Assembly: GCA_026545765.1 (NCBI GenBank)
Contig: CM048842.1
Location: forward strand, 22,966,667 to 23,030,666
DNA: 64,000 nucleotides
Source of the DNA: Plantago major
Taxonomy: Eukaryota > Streptophyta > Magnoliopsida > Lamiales > Plantaginaceae
Reading direction: 5' to 3'
Shown here: one piece after another, positions 1-8,927 of the stretch
How the letters are laid out: the number at the start of each line of letters is the position of its first letter
Numbering within the stretch: position 1 is the stretch's first letter
The notes under the pieces: model-generated
Database searches by the model: none
Told to the model about the DNA's origin: nothing
Seen by the model: the letters and a program-made list of their open reading frames with translations, nothing else
Translations under genes and position numbers: made by a program

Positions 1-677
1 TATGAAAACAAGCAAGCAAGAAGCCTAAATAAGATCAAAACTCGAAACACCCCTCCCCAAACCTGAACTCATGCTCGCCCTCGAGCAAACGAGTGAAAAG
101 AGAAAAAGTAGAGAGTTGATAGGAAGAGGCGTCCCTGATTGATGGTTTTCCGGATGTGTAGAAGACGGAGGAGAATGACCTGAGACTCAAGTAGAACATT
201 AGAAGACAAAGAAACGAGCTAGCGGGCAAAAAGAACGAAAAAATCGGCAAGAAATGGGCCAAAAAGGAGCTGGCACCCGCCAGAATCCAACTTCGCTTAA
301 GATTGAATCTTGGGCGCCAAATTTCAGCAAGCGCTAAGCTTAAAGTCGGATGCCAACTGAGGTAGTTGTAGTCATGGACGCTAATCGGAGTAGTGTTGTG
401 TGGCGTCCGCCAAGGAAGACTTGGCGTTATTACAACATCGATCGTCAAGGCCCCAAGTAAAACTTGGCGGGCGCCAGTCGATCCAAGGCGGCCTTGGTGA
501 TTTTCTTCCTCAATGTTTTCATACTTTTTGCTTTCTAGCTCAACTGATCCAACGAAAAACAAGAAAAAACACTAAATGAAAAAAAAACAAAAGACTAAAT
601 TAACCTAACTTACCTAACTTGCCTGGTGGTGTTCATTTGCGATGGTGGGTACTAGACTTCCCCTTGCCTGAATTTCT
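1..677 (-). other. 3' noncoding part of G1 with GC palindromes
   Basis: No convincing gene. On the minus strand it carries several GC-rich inverted words of the kind CTGGC...GCCAG (about 260-275, 315-325, 400-412 and 464-477), followed by TTTTTGGCCCATTT, which resembles a stretch next to the palindromes in LTR2. Near 45-90 there is a small hairpin (GCTCG/CGAGC) beside a purine-rich run TTTGGGGAGGGG, the arrangement seen at the 3' end of G3. It is probably the 3' untranslated region and polypurine-tract area. A 175-codon frame at 35-562 runs through these repeats and is judged accidental. Confidence 0.5.
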
Positions 678-1925
678 CTACCCTTGCACCTGCGAATAGA
701 TATAAAGGGGTCCAACATACCCCACAGAATAATCCTTGCAGATAAAATCCTGAGGCAAATAATCCAGTGCCTTCACTATGCCGACCTTACCATTCACCTC
801 ATATGTTGCTGTGCGTCTAAATACGCTTATATCCATTCTGGAAGCGAATAAAAATGGCCAACCAAGGAGGATTGTATCAGGTCCTATCTTCTGATCTTCC
901 TGGACATCCTTCAGAACAACAAAATTGGTGATAATAGTTTCACCATTCAGTTTAACCGCAACACCCTTTGCCAGTCCAACTGGTCTTCTATGTGACCCAT
1001 CCGCCATTAGGAGTCGAGCTTTCATCTCTTCCAAGCCTGTGAAGCCACATCCCTTAAACAGACTGTATGGGATTGTATTACATGTAGCTCCTGTGTCTAA
1101 AGTCGCAATGACTTTTGAATTTCCCATCCCAACTACGATGTTAAAGCTCTTTTTACTGAGAGGATGCTCCTTCACATTTTCTGCTAACTCTTCTTCCTTG
1201 GCAGGAACTTCAACTGCTCCAGTTTCCGTGGTGTTTACTATAACTGCAGAATCTTCCTCTTTCACAGAACCCAATTCTTCAACGAGAATGGCTGGATCTT
1301 CCTTTTGTTTCGGGATCGACTCCTCAACAGAATTACCGGGGATTATCACCTCTTCTACTGCTGCTTCACTAGCAATCGGGATCAACAATGCACATCCACA
1401 AGCTGCGCAAATCTGTTTTGAAACCTCAACACGGGTCTCATTTTCTGAAACAGTCACCTCAACCGGTATTTCTGTGATCACCTTAATAGCCATTGCCCTC
1501 TCGGGAGTACCAGGGAATTTCCTTTTTTCTCGCTCTTGGTCCTTCTCTAGTAGCTGCTGGAGAACACTTTGGATCTTTTCACTATCCTTTTCCAGTTTTT
1601 GAACTGTGGCTTCTAATGCATCCAACTTCTCAGCGGTAGCTGCATGTATCATCATTGTGTATTGCATGGTGGCATGACAACTTTTCACAAACCCTCTCAG
1701 ATCCTCCAAAAAATCTTCTGGAAGTTGTGACTCGGGAAGACGACATTCCGGGCAATTAGAGCCACTAAGCTTAGCACGCTTACTCCTATGCTCTGAGCTT
1801 TTTGCTATCCTCTCGAACACATCACTCAATCCGACAGGGGTGCTCTCCCCCATCCATCCTCCACATGTCATATCAACCATGACTTGTGAAGGCTCACCAA
1901 GGCCATCAAAGAAGAACTGGTTCAA
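678..1925 (-). CDS. Gypsy gag C-terminal part with aspartic protease
   Basis: An open 415-codon stretch. The first half is charged and low in complexity, with a predicted coiled coil around residues 95-135 (KLDALEATVQKLEKDSEKI) and acidic E/V-rich spacers. Around residues 262-390 lies a retropepsin-like domain: VIATLDTGATCNTIP holds the catalytic Asp-Thr-Gly, and the later hydrophobic TILLGWPFL matches the ILG motif of plant Gypsy proteases. The protease would cut the element's own polyprotein. It lies directly downstream of the gag domain at 1962-2414, in a different reading phase, as expected for a decayed copy. No zinc knuckle is visible. The methionine at its start is not necessarily a real start codon. 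Confidence 0.75.
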   Translation of the reverse strand: MNQFFFDGLGEPSQVMVDMTCGGWMGESTPVGLSDVFERIAKSSEHRSKRAKLSGSNCPECRLPESQLPEDFLEDLRGFVKSCHATMQYTMMIHAATAEKLDALEATVQKLEKDSEKIQSVLQQLLEKDQEREKRKFPGTPERAMAIKVITEIPVEVTVSENETRVEVSKQICAACGCALLIPIASEAAVEEVIIPGNSVEESIPKQKEDPAILVEELGSVKEEDSAVIVNTTETGAVEVPAKEEELAENVKEHPLSKKSFNIVVGMGNSKVIATLDTGATCNTIPYSLFKGCGFTGLEEMKARLLMADGSHRRPVGLAKGVAVKLNGETIITNFVVLKDVQEDQKIGPDTILLGWPFLFASRMDISVFRRTATYEVNGKVGIVKALDYLPQDFICKDYSVGYVGPLYIYSQVQG

Positions 1926-1961
1926 ATCTGCAGTGCTAAAACGGTGGTGGGGGCATTGGCG

Positions 1962-2414
1962 CTATAAATCACGGAATCTCTCCCATGCTTCGTAGAAGGG
2001 CTCCCTCTGTTTCAGGCTAAACTCACTAATCCGTGCTCTGAAACCTGAGGTCATCGGCATAGGGTAGTATTTGCCCATAAAGGTCTGGAACGCTTTGTTC
2101 CAGGTGGTGATGCTTCCTTCGTCCAGGCTATTCATCCAAGTTCGTGCCTCGCCACACATAGGGAAGATCCTGAGCCTCAAATCTTCATCGTCAACCCCTT
2201 CGGGTTTCTCCATTCTAGAGATGCATTGTTCGATTTCTCTGAGGAAACCCATGGCGTCCTCATTCTGAACTCCGTAGAATCTCGAAAGTTGCTGGAGGAG
2301 ATGCCTCTTAACCTCGAGTCCCCGCACATTAGATGGTGTGACTATGGATGGGTGACAGGCACCCTGCACAGGTAGAAGGAGTGTGTACATTAAAGGTTGC
2401 TCCACTGTAGCCAT
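1962..2414 (-). pseudogene. gag: Gypsy gag (retrotrans_gag domain)
   Basis: A 150-codon piece resembling the plant retrotransposon gag family. It has the helical core with CISRMEKPEG, then AWxxF-like aromatic spacing (TWNKAFQTFMGKYYPM) and the ending FSLKQREPFYEAWERFRDL, a run very common in Athila/Tat gag proteins. It would form the capsid shell of the particle. The methionine at 2414 lies about 190 bp after the primer site, a normal gag start position for the family. The upstream stretch 2415-2605 is the untranslated leader and holds nothing else I recognise. Confidence 0.75.
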
Positions 2415-2605
2415 ATCTGCGACCCTGTGCTATAAGACAGACACAACACAAGAACTACACAAACGTAAACACCCGTAAGTTAAAACAAGCACTCAAGATG
2501 AAGAACACAGAGGTAACAAAGGAAAAGGACTAACAAAAACAAAAACTAGAAAAAGACAGAAAAAAACACTGTAACTAAAATTCGTAAACTTAACAAAGGA
2601 GTTAA

Positions 2606-2624
2606 GTCCCCGTCAGCGGTGCCA
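2606..2624 (-). other. Primer binding site of G1, tRNA-Asp-like
   Basis: The minus strand reads TGGCACCGCTGACGGGGAC six bases inside the LTR end. The 3' end of plant tRNA-Asp is TGGCGCCGTTGCCGGGGA, so 15 of 18 bases agree. Athila/Tat-type Gypsy elements commonly use this tRNA. Confidence 0.75.
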
Positions 2625-2630
2625 AAAACT

Positions 2631-4077
2631 TGATGTGTCAAATCAAAGTTCTGAATTTATTTAAAGCCAAGACTTAATCCACAACACTACGAAAACCTGT
2701 AGTGTAGTGGAGTTAACCTCGAGGTCAGTCTCTAGGGACTTAACTAGGCTGAGCTTCAGTTTACGAACAAAAGTAACAATATGAAAAGCAGTAAAGGTTT
2801 GTTTGCTTCGGCAGCGAGATAATAGACTAAAGTAAATAACTACTTGCAGCTACTAGAAACCGATTTGACAGTAACGAGATTAAAATATAAATGGGGGAAA
2901 TTATGGAGTGGTAACGTCAACAAGCTAGCTAGCAGGATATATGTGATTGACGGGATTGACTACGCAAGTTGTCATAGTCTTGAGTTAAAAAACGAGTAGC
3001 ACTAATGAAGGCGTCAGTTTCACTAGGCTACAATCAATTTGACTAACCTACTATCACCGTTTGAAACTAACTGTTAAATTAAGCAAGACGAAAGACATTT
3101 TGGTGTATTGATTAAATGCTTAATCTAACAGTGATTTTATCTAGAAGATCATCAAACGTGATAGCAGGGATAGTAATTAATCTAAAAAGCACAAGTAGTC
3201 GAATCCCGATGCACTTCGAATCACATAAACCCTAGCTAGCATGCATTGAATCAGTCACCACTCCATAATAGGGGTGTTTAGCTACTCATGACAAGCGAAA
3301 GCATAATCATACTAGCAATAAACATTATCTCAAGCACAAATTAGAGATTCGAATGGATTAATACAATTTTACCCTTCGTTGTCACAAACCCTAGGTAGAA
3401 ATTGTAGAACGAAAATGAATCGGTGCCAAAGCTGTGTAGATAATCTCCCAATCAACGTCAATCTTCGAATTACAAGGGAAAACGGTTCAATTAGCTCAAA
3501 TCGGATAATTGCCTTGAAAACTAGGTCTAGCTCTAGAGCAAGGTGTTGTTCTTGACAATAGAATGAATCTCCAAAGTGATTATGTCTTGTTCTAACTAAT
3601 AGAAAGGAGAAAAACTAGGTTTGGACGAATTCGGAGACGAAATCGCAGAAAAAACGACAGAAGAGAAACTGGCGTCGCCAGTAATCAAGACTGGCGTCAC
3701 CAGTCTCCAAACTGGCGTTGCCAGTTTGGTGATACGCCAAACAGAAGGTTGTCAAGACGCTTTGATAATCAAGCGCCGCCATTTTCTTCCGAGTGACCGT
3801 TTTGACCCTTTGATGCCTTTTGACTCTAATTCTTGATATTTTGGCCTTCCCGCTCCACTTCTAGCATCCATACGAGGCATTGGAACTCCATATCTTGTAG
3901 ATGCATATAAAATACACCATTTTGCCTTCAATTAGCGCGGTTTGGCCAAATATCTACAAAACATACAAAGAACAAAACAAGTAAAAATACTCTAGGAAAA
4001 CTAAATAAAATTATACTCAAGGATGACAAAAAGACGGTAAAAAAGTCCAGATGAGACGGTATAAAATCGACTCCTCA
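2631..4077 (-). repeat. LTR1: 5' LTR of Gypsy element G1
   Basis: On the minus strand it starts TGAGGAGTCG and ends ATGACACATCA beside the primer site, giving TG...CA ends and about 1447 bp. Much of its length can be followed in LTR2 (for example the words around AATGAAGGCGTC at 3005 and ATTGAATCAGTCACCAC at 3246). It contains a cluster of GC palindromes at about 3669-3735. Its outer (right) flank is LTR2. Confidence 0.8.
3669..3735 (-). repeat. GC palindrome cluster in LTR1
   Basis: Three inverted words, CTGGCGTCGCCAG, CTGGCGTCACCAG and CTGGCGTTGCCAG, lie about 20 bases apart, and a fourth looser copy follows (TGGTGATACGCCA). Two have mismatches only at the centre, so each could fold as a short hairpin or serve as a twofold protein site. 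Confidence 0.7.
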
Positions 4078-4833
4078 ATGTCAATTTACTCTAGTTATCA
4101 CTAGGACACGTCCTATCGATTATTACACTGCTCTAGGATTTTATAGGCAGACACCTTACATCACATAAGGTACGGAGGAGTCATGACAATGAACTAACTG
4201 TATAAAGTTCTAGAAAATAAATAGCATTAATGAAGGTGTCAATTCCACTAAGCTACAATTAATAATCTAATGCAAATATTACTGTTTGCAACAAACCAAT
4301 AGATATAGCAAGACGTAAAACGTTTTGGTTAAAAGGAACAAATGCTTAATCTATTGGTGATTTTGACGTAAGGAACATCAAACAGAATATTGCATACGCA
4401 ATTAATCAAAACAGCACAGAGTAAATCGCATCTTATATATATTGAATACACGAACCCTAACTAGCATGCATTGAATTCGTCACCACCCTATAACTAGGCT
4501 GCTTAAGCACTCATCATATGCAAAACATAATCAGAATCATAAACCGGCATACACTAAACATAATCAATACCAAAAACCAAGAAACGAGATAAGAAACAAT
4601 TTACCTAATCGTGTCACAAACCTTAGGTAAGAATTGAAGAACTTGAATGGAACTGGTGGAAAGTATGATGAATATGCTCTCAATCAATAATCAATCGTCG
4701 TATTACAAGACAAAACGGTTCAATTACCTCCACTAATGAGTAGGTAATTGCCTTGGAAAATCGGTTCTAGGTTGAAAGCAAAAAGAATAGAAGAAAAATA
4801 ATGAGAATCTACTAAAAAATCAAGAAAATAGGT

Positions 4834-4845
4834 TATATATATATA
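4834..4845 (-). promoter_or_regulatory. TATA run of LTR2
   Basis: TATATATATATA lies on the minus strand of LTR2, roughly 55-130 bases after the GC palindrome cluster in the sense direction and preceded by TTTTTGGGCCCAATATCGGC. This is the probable LTR promoter. Confidence 0.5.
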
Positions 4846-4898
4846 GTGAAAAACGCGTTCTAGGCTGAAAATGGGCCGATATTGGGCCCAAAAAGACA

Positions 4899-4964
4899 TC
4901 TGGCGTCGCCAGTCGACTTACGAGTCAGACTGGCGTTCGCCAGGTGACTTCTGGTGTCGCCAGT
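4899..4964 (-). repeat. GC palindrome cluster in LTR2
   Basis: CTGGCGTCGCCAG, then CTGGCGTTCGCCAG, then CTGGTGTCGCCAG, spaced about 25 bases apart, just upstream of the TATA run in the sense direction. The core is the same as in LTR1. Confidence 0.7.
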
Positions 4965-5528
4965 TTCCTCCAGCACCGGTTTTTTTTGCCTTTTTGAGTA
5001 TCTAAATGTTTGAATTTGGACATGGTTCCTTCTTGAAAGTTGTACTGCCCTCCCTTCTTAGAATTTCGTATCTTTGCTTTCCTGTTGCTTGTTAGGACTT
5101 GAGAAGAATGAAAGAGACCTACGCATATCCACAAGCTAAGACCTACTACAACACCAAGATCATGTCAATCGGAGTTCATATGAGAAAGTTATGGCCAAAA
5201 TGCCAAAGCTGCTCCATTGTAGTTCGAATTTTGCGCGTTTTCACTTAAACGACTCTTAAAATCTTCGTCCGAACTCCGAATCCACTTCCGTTTCGACCGA
5301 TCAACTCCGTTTTCAACCAACTTTCCGGTCTTGGAACTTTCATGCTTCCATTAATGCATTAATATGCACTGGTTTTGCCATTTTTCAATGCGTTTTCACA
5401 AACACCTACAAAACACACAAAACACGAAAACGTAACAAAACACTAATAAAACACATAAAAACTATACTTGAGAATGGCAATAAGACGGTAAAAAAGACCA
5501 AATGAGACGATGTGAAATCGACTCATCA

Positions 5529-5994
5529 ATTTTCTCTTTTGTTCAGACATTTATGTCTGCGTAATTAATGCATTGTACTAACTTTTGTCCTGTAGTCTCA
5601 ACTGAACAATGCAAGCTTTCTGAGGCTTTGCAAGTCCTTACTCAGTGACCATTGTGCATCATAGACCTATTGAAACACTTGTCTTCCAAAGACACTTAAT
5701 TTCTTCAAGGTATCTGAGCCAAGGTATCTGAGGAGACAATTCTCCTTAGTCTTCAGCAATCTTGTGCAGTCTTCTGATCTTCAATAAAGAGCTCCTTCCT
5801 GCTAGATGCTTGCTTCTTGGTTTTCTTAAAAGATATAAAATTACATTCAGAGACCTAAAATCCTATACAAGATTAGCTAGACTAACATACTCAGTAAGCT
5901 TCCTCTTTTACAATGTTCAAGTGAACTAAGAGTACAAGTTACCTTTCTGAGGTAAGATAAGTCATTAGGGTTTACTGATCAAAATCTAAACAGA
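5529..5994 (-). repeat. Copia LTR fragment, minus orientation
   Basis: It matches the first third (in sense direction) of the large Copia LTRs found elsewhere in the window, including the terminal CAGATATTCCTAA at 5982-5994 (sense TTAGGAATATCTG), the neighbourhood of TCAAGTGAACTAAGAGTAC, and GTCCTGTAGTCTCAAC. LTR2 cuts its left side. Its subtype is closest to the next feature, with which it forms an inverted pair. Confidence 0.75.
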
Positions 5995-6935
5995 TATTCC
6001 TAATAAATGCTCACTGAGTAAGGAAATGCAAAAGCCTCAGATTGCTTGCATTGTTCCGTTGAGACTACAGGACAAAAGATAGTACACTGCATTTATTACG
6101 CTGACAGAGATGTCTAAACAAAAGAGGAAATCTCTGAAAAGAGACAAAGCTCACTGAGTACTATTTTCAGATATCAATAGTTTGAATTTCAATATGTCTA
6201 ACGAATACTAATCAAACGGCATGATTTTCAACTATAAATATCACCACTTAGAATTCTTGTAAGAAACACCAAGAACTACATTGAACACAAGTTATATTCA
6301 AGCATACGAGCCTTCTACCTACTTACTCTCACTAGCTTACACTTGCGACCAAAGCTCTTGATTTCTAAGTAGCACGAAAGTTATAAGTGTCCTGATCCTT
6401 AAACAAGAATTGAATATTGTGAAAGAGTTGAATCCAAGGATAAAGTTGCGACTGATATCTGAGATTCATTCTCTTGAACAACATCAAGACTTGGGTCAGT
6501 AAAGAACAACTTCCCATACACTGAAAAGAAGTATTAAAGAAGATTCTAAAGAGCTCTTTGAGATAACTGAATAAGTTATAAGAGCTAGCTCACCTGACAA
6601 ACTACCATAACCAACACCAAACAGGCGTTGAGCACAGGAAGTACTTAGTTTGGGAAACTAAGGAATAGCTCAAAGGTTACTGAGTAGAGGAAGTACTTGG
6701 CTGAGAAACCCGGGAATAAGTCAGGGGGACCACTTCGTTGGGAACCTAGTGTAAAAGGGATCAAGAGATAGGATTTTGTAAGGAGAACTCATCATCTTAT
6801 CTTAGAGGATTCAAGTCCTGAGAAAGGGCGAGTGGATTAGTTGAAGGATTACGCCACCTTCAGATACCACTATAAAGCACTGTGTTATTTACTTACTGTT
6901 TATTTATTGCTTGCTGAGTATTTATACACCTTATG
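5995..6935 (+). repeat. Copia LTR fragment L0, plus orientation
   Basis: Middle and later part of a Copia LTR on the plus strand. It carries the LTR TATA sequence TATAAATATC (6233-6242), the hairpin array with GGAAGTACTTAGTTTGGG (about 6640-6735) and the ATTACGCCA stem-loop (6843-6861). The sequence stops at ACACC just before TTATG, where element A and, before it, element P begin. The rest of this LTR is not in the window, as expected if P had inserted into it. Confidence 0.75.
6233..6242 (+). promoter_or_regulatory. TATA sequence of LTR fragment L0
   Basis: TATAAATATC followed by ACCACTTAG matches the TATA region found at the same place in the other Copia LTRs here. Confidence 0.55.
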
Positions 6936-8528
6936 TGTTGGTCCAGATAACGGAAAAGGGGGGGGGGGAGTCTTTTACAACTTTTGTCGATAAACACAAT
7001 TTCTCAGATATCTGTGAAGATATCTGATACTTAATTTCAGAGAGCGGAAGACTTTTCTGCGATAAGTGCACGTGCTCAGCAAGATATAAGTGTGTAAATA
7101 CTCAGCAAGGTAAATAAAGCAAGTAATAAGTTGCAGAAAGTAAATAACACAGATCTTTATAGTGGTATCTGAGGGTGGCGTAATCACTCAACTAATCCAC
7201 TCGCCCTTTCTCAGGACTTGAAATTCACTAAGATAGATATTGAGTTCTCCTTACAATAAACCTATCCCTTGATTTCCTTTTACACTAGGTTCCCAACCAA
7301 GTGTTCCCCCTAAGTTATTCCCTGGCTTTCTCAGCCAAGTACTTCCTGTACTCAGAAACCTTTGAGCTATTCCTTAGTTTCCCAAACTAAGTACTTCCTA
7401 TGCTCAGTAACCTTGGAGTTATTCCATAGTTTCCCAAACTAAGTACTTCCTGTACTCCACGCCGTTTAAGGTGTTGGTTAAGATAGTTTGTCAGGTGAGT
7501 AGTCTTAATAACTTTCTCAGTTATGTAGGAATACTCTATAGAACAAGAATCACTTAACACACTTCACAATATGTGGTGATATGTTCTTTACTGACCCAAG
7601 TCTATGTTAAATGTTCTAGAGAATGAAACTTGGATACTTGATCTTTTGATTCAACTACTTCATAGATAGCAATGCTTGTTAAGGATCAGGACACTTAGAA
7701 CTTTCGTGCTACTTAGAATTCAAGAGCTTGGTTGCAACAGTAAGCTAGTGAATAAGTAGATTGAAGGCTTGTATGCTTGAAAGAATAAGTTCGTAGATGT
7801 AAGTTCTTAGTGTGTTCAGTGTGTGTTCAAGCATTCTAAGTGTTGATATTTATAGTTGAAAATCATGCCGTTGGAATTGTATCCATTAGGCTTAATGAAA
7901 TTCAAACTATTGATATCTGTAAATAGTACTGCAGAAGACGTTGTCTCTTTTCAGAGATTTCCTCTTTTGTTCAGATGTCTCTGTCTGCGCATTTATTGTA
8001 TTGTACTATTTTTGTCCTGTAGTGCAAACGGAACTATGCATGCTTTCTGAAGCATTGCATGTCCCTTTCCAGAGACCTTCACATCTTCAGATACCTGTTG
8101 AAACATTGTTTCCCAGAAACATAGTTTTATCTAGGGTATCTGAGTGTAGATATCTGTGGGCACTTTTCCTCGTTCAGAACCTTGTGTTTTCAGATATCAT
8201 TTGCAACACTTGTTTATTGAAAAACATTTGTTTATTCAAGATATCTGGACATAGGTATCTGATGACCTTCGTCTTCAGCAATTTTGTGCAGTCTTCAAAA
8301 CTTCAAAATTGGTTGAACTCTCCTGCTGGATGCCTTCTTCTTGGTCTTCTTCAAATATATAAAAATTATATTCAGAGACCTAACATCCTATTCATGATTT
8401 GCTAGACTAACATACTCAGTGATTTTCCTCTTTTACAGTGTTCAAGTGAACCAAGAGTCCTAAGCACCTTTCTGAGCTAGGATAATTCATTAGGTTGCTG
8501 ATCAAAATCTAAACAGATATTCCTAACA
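6936..8528 (-). repeat. 3' LTR of element A
   Basis: On the minus strand it runs from TGTTAGGAATATCTG to ATCTGGACCAACA, 1593 bp. It is nearly the same as the LTR at 52940-54536. It contains a G run at 6958-6968, the ATTACGCCA stem-loop near 7171-7189, the tandem hairpin array at about 7311-7463 and a TATA sequence near 7846-7855. Confidence 0.92.
7311..7463 (-). repeat. Tandem hairpin array in A 3' LTR
   Basis: Three units of about 60 bp, each containing GGAAGTACTT followed by an inverted pair around a short loop: AGTTTGGGAAACT twice and GGCTGAGAAAGCC once. The stems differ between units but still pair. Confidence 0.7.
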
Positions 8529-8543
8529 AATTTCCCCCTTTTT
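8529..8543 (-). other. Polypurine tract of element A
   Basis: The minus strand reads AAAAAGGGGGAAATT directly before the 3' LTR start. This is the expected plus-strand priming site for reverse transcription. Confidence 0.85.
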
Positions 8544-8927
8544 GATCAATCAACGATGACTATCTTAATTTAAAACCTATTACAACTTGGAAGAGGGAAC
8601 AATCTAACACTTAATCATTTCTTATGATCTTTTCAATTCATTTTAATTAAGTGCAGAAAGTAAACATCAACCAAATCACAAGGTGTGATCTTTGCTGACA
8701 AGTTATCTTTTTATAGATTGATATCTGAGAGTAGGTTCATTAGATATGTTACAAAGAAAGTTCACAGATAACTTAATAAAATAAAACATATTACAGCACA
8801 GTCAGCAAGATACACAACACTTAGTTAAATTAGGATAACAGGAGTAACCAAGCTCCAAGTAGACATCCTAATAAACTAGTCATCAAGTCTTCAAAATCTT
8901 CAAGTCTTCAATCAGCAGATCTATGGA
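8544..8927 (-). other. 3' untranslated region of element A
   Basis: About 380 bp between the end of the env-like gene and the polypurine tract. It is conserved with the same region of C and D (for example AAGTGCAGAAAGTA at 8651-8664 on the plus strand) but has no open frame. It may hold packaging or 3'-end signals; none is provable here. Confidence 0.6.

Larger units (their letters stand above)
1..4077 (-). mobile_element. Ty3/Gypsy element G1, partial (Athila/Tat-like)
   Basis: Minus-strand LTR retrotransposon cut by the left window edge. Reading from its 5' end (right) it has an LTR (2631-4077), a tRNA-Asp-like primer site (2606-2624), a gag domain, a gag tail with an aspartic protease, and a 3' noncoding stretch with GC-rich palindromes. 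No reverse transcriptase, RNase H or integrase follows the protease before a polypurine-like stretch near position 50, so it looks like a shortened or non-autonomous derivative, or a composite. Family assignment rests on the primer site and on a protease of the DTGA type; RT would be needed to place it firmly. It is broken, with a few visible frame interruptions. Confidence 0.75.
4078..5528 (-). repeat. LTR2: related Gypsy LTR, solo or remnant
   Basis: Minus-strand LTR ending at the right with TGATGAGTCG (read on the minus strand) and clearly related to LTR1. Its left side lacks the first couple of hundred bases seen in LTR1, so G1 probably inserted into it; the matching flank lies outside the window. 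Neither a primer site nor a polypurine tract adjoins it. To its right it cuts a Copia LTR piece at 5529. It contains palindromes (4899-4964) and a TATA run (4834-4845). Confidence 0.65.

Noticed and set aside
925-1602. 225-codon frame on the plus strand
   Set aside because: It lies antisense to the Gypsy gag-protease region and has no recognisable domain; a shadow frame.
4078-5528. LTR1 and LTR2 as the two LTRs of one element or a two-LTR circle insertion
   Set aside because: They are too different in sequence and internal layout to be a pair made in one event; two insertions fit better.
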